Origin: Actinomycetota bacterium
GTDB taxonomy: Bacteria > Actinomycetota > Actinomycetes > Mycobacteriales > Mycobacteriaceae
Direction of reading: 5' to 3'
Length of the DNA stretch: 7,573 bases
NCBI GenBank assembly: GCA_005789055.1
Contig: SYAA01000418.1
Coordinates: forward strand, 1-7,573
The notes below the pieces were generated by a model. The model did not search any database. It had not been told where the DNA came from and was given only the letters and a program-made list of their open reading frames with translations. Positions 6,591 through 7,573 of the stretch are shown one piece after another; position 1 is the stretch's first letter, and every line of letters begins with the position of its first letter. The translations under genes and the position numbers were made by a program.

Positions 6591-7385
6591 GTCCAGTGGC
6601 CAGGAGATGCCGGTGATGAACCTGGCTGCATCGGAGACCAGCCATGCCACCGCGCCCGCGACGTCGTCCGGAGCCAGGAGTCCGATCGGCAACGCGTTCT
6701 GCTGGGTGGCCAGCCAGGCATCGTGTGCCGCCGCCAGGCCGATGGTCGCCTCATTGACGATCATGTCGGTCGCGACCCCGCTGGGGTGAATGGTGTTGAC
6801 CCGGATTGAATGCGGCGCAAGCTGACTCGCCCATCCCTGCATGAGTGCAACCAGACCCCGCTTCGCGGCGCCATAGGCCTGCAGACCCGCGCGCTCAGTA
6901 CCTGAGGCCTTAATCCCCTGCGTCGAACTGACGAGCACCATCGAGCCGCCGCGGCCGCCCTTGATCAGCGCCGGTATCGCGCCGTCGACGGTGTTCCACG
7001 CACCGACGAGGTTGACGTCAATGATGTCGCGGAAGGTGCGGTACCGGTCGTCGGTGTCGGTGATCCGGATGATGCCGGCATTGGCGATGACGATGTCGAG
7101 CCCGCCGAAGGCCCGCAGTCCCTCGTCGAGAACCGCGGCAATGGAATCACCGTCGCGAACGTCGCCCTGCCGGGCAAGAATTCGGCCGCCCCCGTCCTCA
7201 ACCAGTCGCACGGTGGTGGCCAGGTCGTCGACAGTTGCCCCGGGGTAGTCGGTCGACTCGAACTCTGCGCAGATGTCGATCGCGATGATGGCGGCGCCAT
7301 CGGAGGCGAGCTTGACCGCGTGCGCGCGCCCCATCCCACGTGCGGCCCCGGTGATGAGCGCAACCTGGCCGTTGAGTGATCCCAT
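6570..7385 (-). CDS. Mycofactocin-associated short-chain dehydrogenase/reductase
   Basis: A 271-aa classical SDR from ATG at 7385. An in-frame start 15 codons further upstream exists, but the 7385 ATG has a strong ribosome-binding site and gives the usual N-terminus before the glycine motif. Visible motifs are TGAARGMG (12-19) for cofactor binding, Asp37 after beta-2 suggesting NAD rather than NADP, ANAG (101-104), Asn125, Ser154 and the YxxxK pair Tyr171/Lys175. The insertion after beta-2 (about 40-62, with TDYPGATVDDLATTVRLVE) and the phrases GGRGGSMVLVSST and HPSGVATDMI match the mycofactocin-coupled SDR subfamily. In that family bound NAD is thought to be recycled by the redox cofactor mycofactocin rather than by free exchange. 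It likely oxidises an alcohol or reduces a ketone on a xenobiotic, terpene or steroid-like substrate; the substrate is not evident. It is 2 bp downstream of another SDR gene, in an operon that continues off the right edge. Confidence 0.9.
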   Translation of the reverse strand: MGSLNGQVALITGAARGMGRAHAVKLASDGAAIIAIDICAEFESTDYPGATVDDLATTVRLVEDGGGRILARQGDVRDGDSIAAVLDEGLRAFGGLDIVIANAGIIRITDTDDRYRTFRDIIDVNLVGAWNTVDGAIPALIKGGRGGSMVLVSSTQGIKASGTERAGLQAYGAAKRGLVALMQGWASQLAPHSIRVNTIHPSGVATDMIVNEATIGLAAAHDAWLATQQNALPIGLLAPDDVAGAVAWLVSDAARFITGISWPLDAGFTVR

Positions 7386-7387
7386 GG

Positions 7388-7573
7388 CTAGTCCTTCGGG
7401 AAATTGACGTTCTTGGTGACCGACTCCCAATGGTCGATCGAGGCGGTCAGGTCGGCGATCTTCTCGCGGACCGCAGCCAGGACGTCCCGCCCGAGCAGCA
7501 GGCGCAACGGCGGGTCATCCAGGCCGGCGACCATCAGTACGGCCTCGGCGACCTTGCGGGGATCACCGGGGAG
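7388..7573 (-). CDS. C-terminal end of a second short-chain dehydrogenase (partial)
   Basis: I read this directly from the minus strand: 61 codons followed by TAG at 7390-7388. The frame is open to the right edge, so only the C-terminus is present. It shows LPGDPRKVAEAVL, then DDPPLRLLLGRDVL, then an amphipathic tail containing IDHWESVTKNVNFPKD. The order GDP-K-A-AVL, PPLRLLLG and a W-containing tail is typical of the C-terminus of one common SDR type in actinobacteria. The catalytic centre lies outside the window, so activity cannot be judged. The stop is 2 bp before the start of the next SDR, and the end of this gene contains the ribosome-binding site of that gene, indicating one transcript and probable translational coupling. 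Confidence 0.8.
   Translation of the reverse strand, partial: LPGDPRKVAEAVLMVAGLDDPPLRLLLGRDVLAAVREKIADLTASIDHWESVTKNVNFPKD
7392..7397 (-). promoter_or_regulatory. Ribosome-binding site of the mycofactocin-type SDR
   Basis: GAAGGA on the minus strand, 6 nt before the ATG at 7385 and inside the last codons of the upstream SDR. It decides the start in favour of 7385 over the in-frame codon at 7430, which would overlap the upstream gene by 43 bp. Confidence 0.75.

Noticed and set aside
5480..6754. 424-codon open frame on the minus strand opposite prfC
   Set aside because: It lies antisense to the clearly recognisable RF3 gene, its translation is Arg/Gly-rich without any family signature, and it overruns the convergent SDR end. 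It is a high-GC shadow frame.
1..7573. TTA leucine codons in the kinase gene as a sign of recent transfer
   Set aside because: Single TTA codons also occur in the hydrolase gene (residue 437) and in prfC (residue 183), so they do not mark the kinase as foreign.

Overview
The window looks like chromosomal DNA of a mycobacterium, most likely a Mycolicibacterium-type fast grower. Three things point there. The sequence is GC-rich with many GTG starts. One gene encodes a PE-PPE-domain serine hydrolase, a domain essentially restricted to mycobacteria and close relatives. Another encodes a short-chain dehydrogenase of the mycofactocin-associated type. The species cannot be fixed from this sequence alone.

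Layout. Positions 1-2854 carry three genes on the minus strand. In transcription order they are a secreted proline-rich protein (2854-2198), a ChaA-type cation/proton antiporter (2156-1035) and an APH/CHK-like small-molecule kinase whose C-terminus runs off the left edge (1028-1). The gaps are 41 bp and 6 bp, so they probably form one operon. A 108-bp divergent intergenic region (2855-2962) holds an AT-rich stretch and a perfect 16-bp palindrome. It separates that operon from a plus-strand pair: an exported 656-aa PE-PPE-domain hydrolase (2963-4933) and peptide chain release factor 3, prfC (4934-6559). The GTG of prfC abuts the TGA of the hydrolase gene. prfC converges on two minus-strand short-chain dehydrogenase genes: a mycofactocin-type SDR (7385-6570) and, upstream of it, the C-terminal end of a second SDR (7573-7388) that runs off the right edge. 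A terminator-like inverted repeat sits at the convergence point.

How the genes fit together. The proline-rich protein, the hydrolase and the antiporter all act at the cell envelope. The two SDRs look like part of a catabolic or redox operon that continues to the right. RF3 is a cytosolic translation factor with no obvious functional link to the hydrolase it is coupled to.

There is no gene-free stretch longer than about 110 bp. I see no tRNA, rRNA, CRISPR array, insertion sequence, phage gene or riboswitch. I do not see convincing evidence of a novel multi-gene system. The most unusual points are the stop/start coupling of an exported hydrolase to RF3, the palindrome in the divergent promoter region, and the hybrid architecture of the hydrolase.
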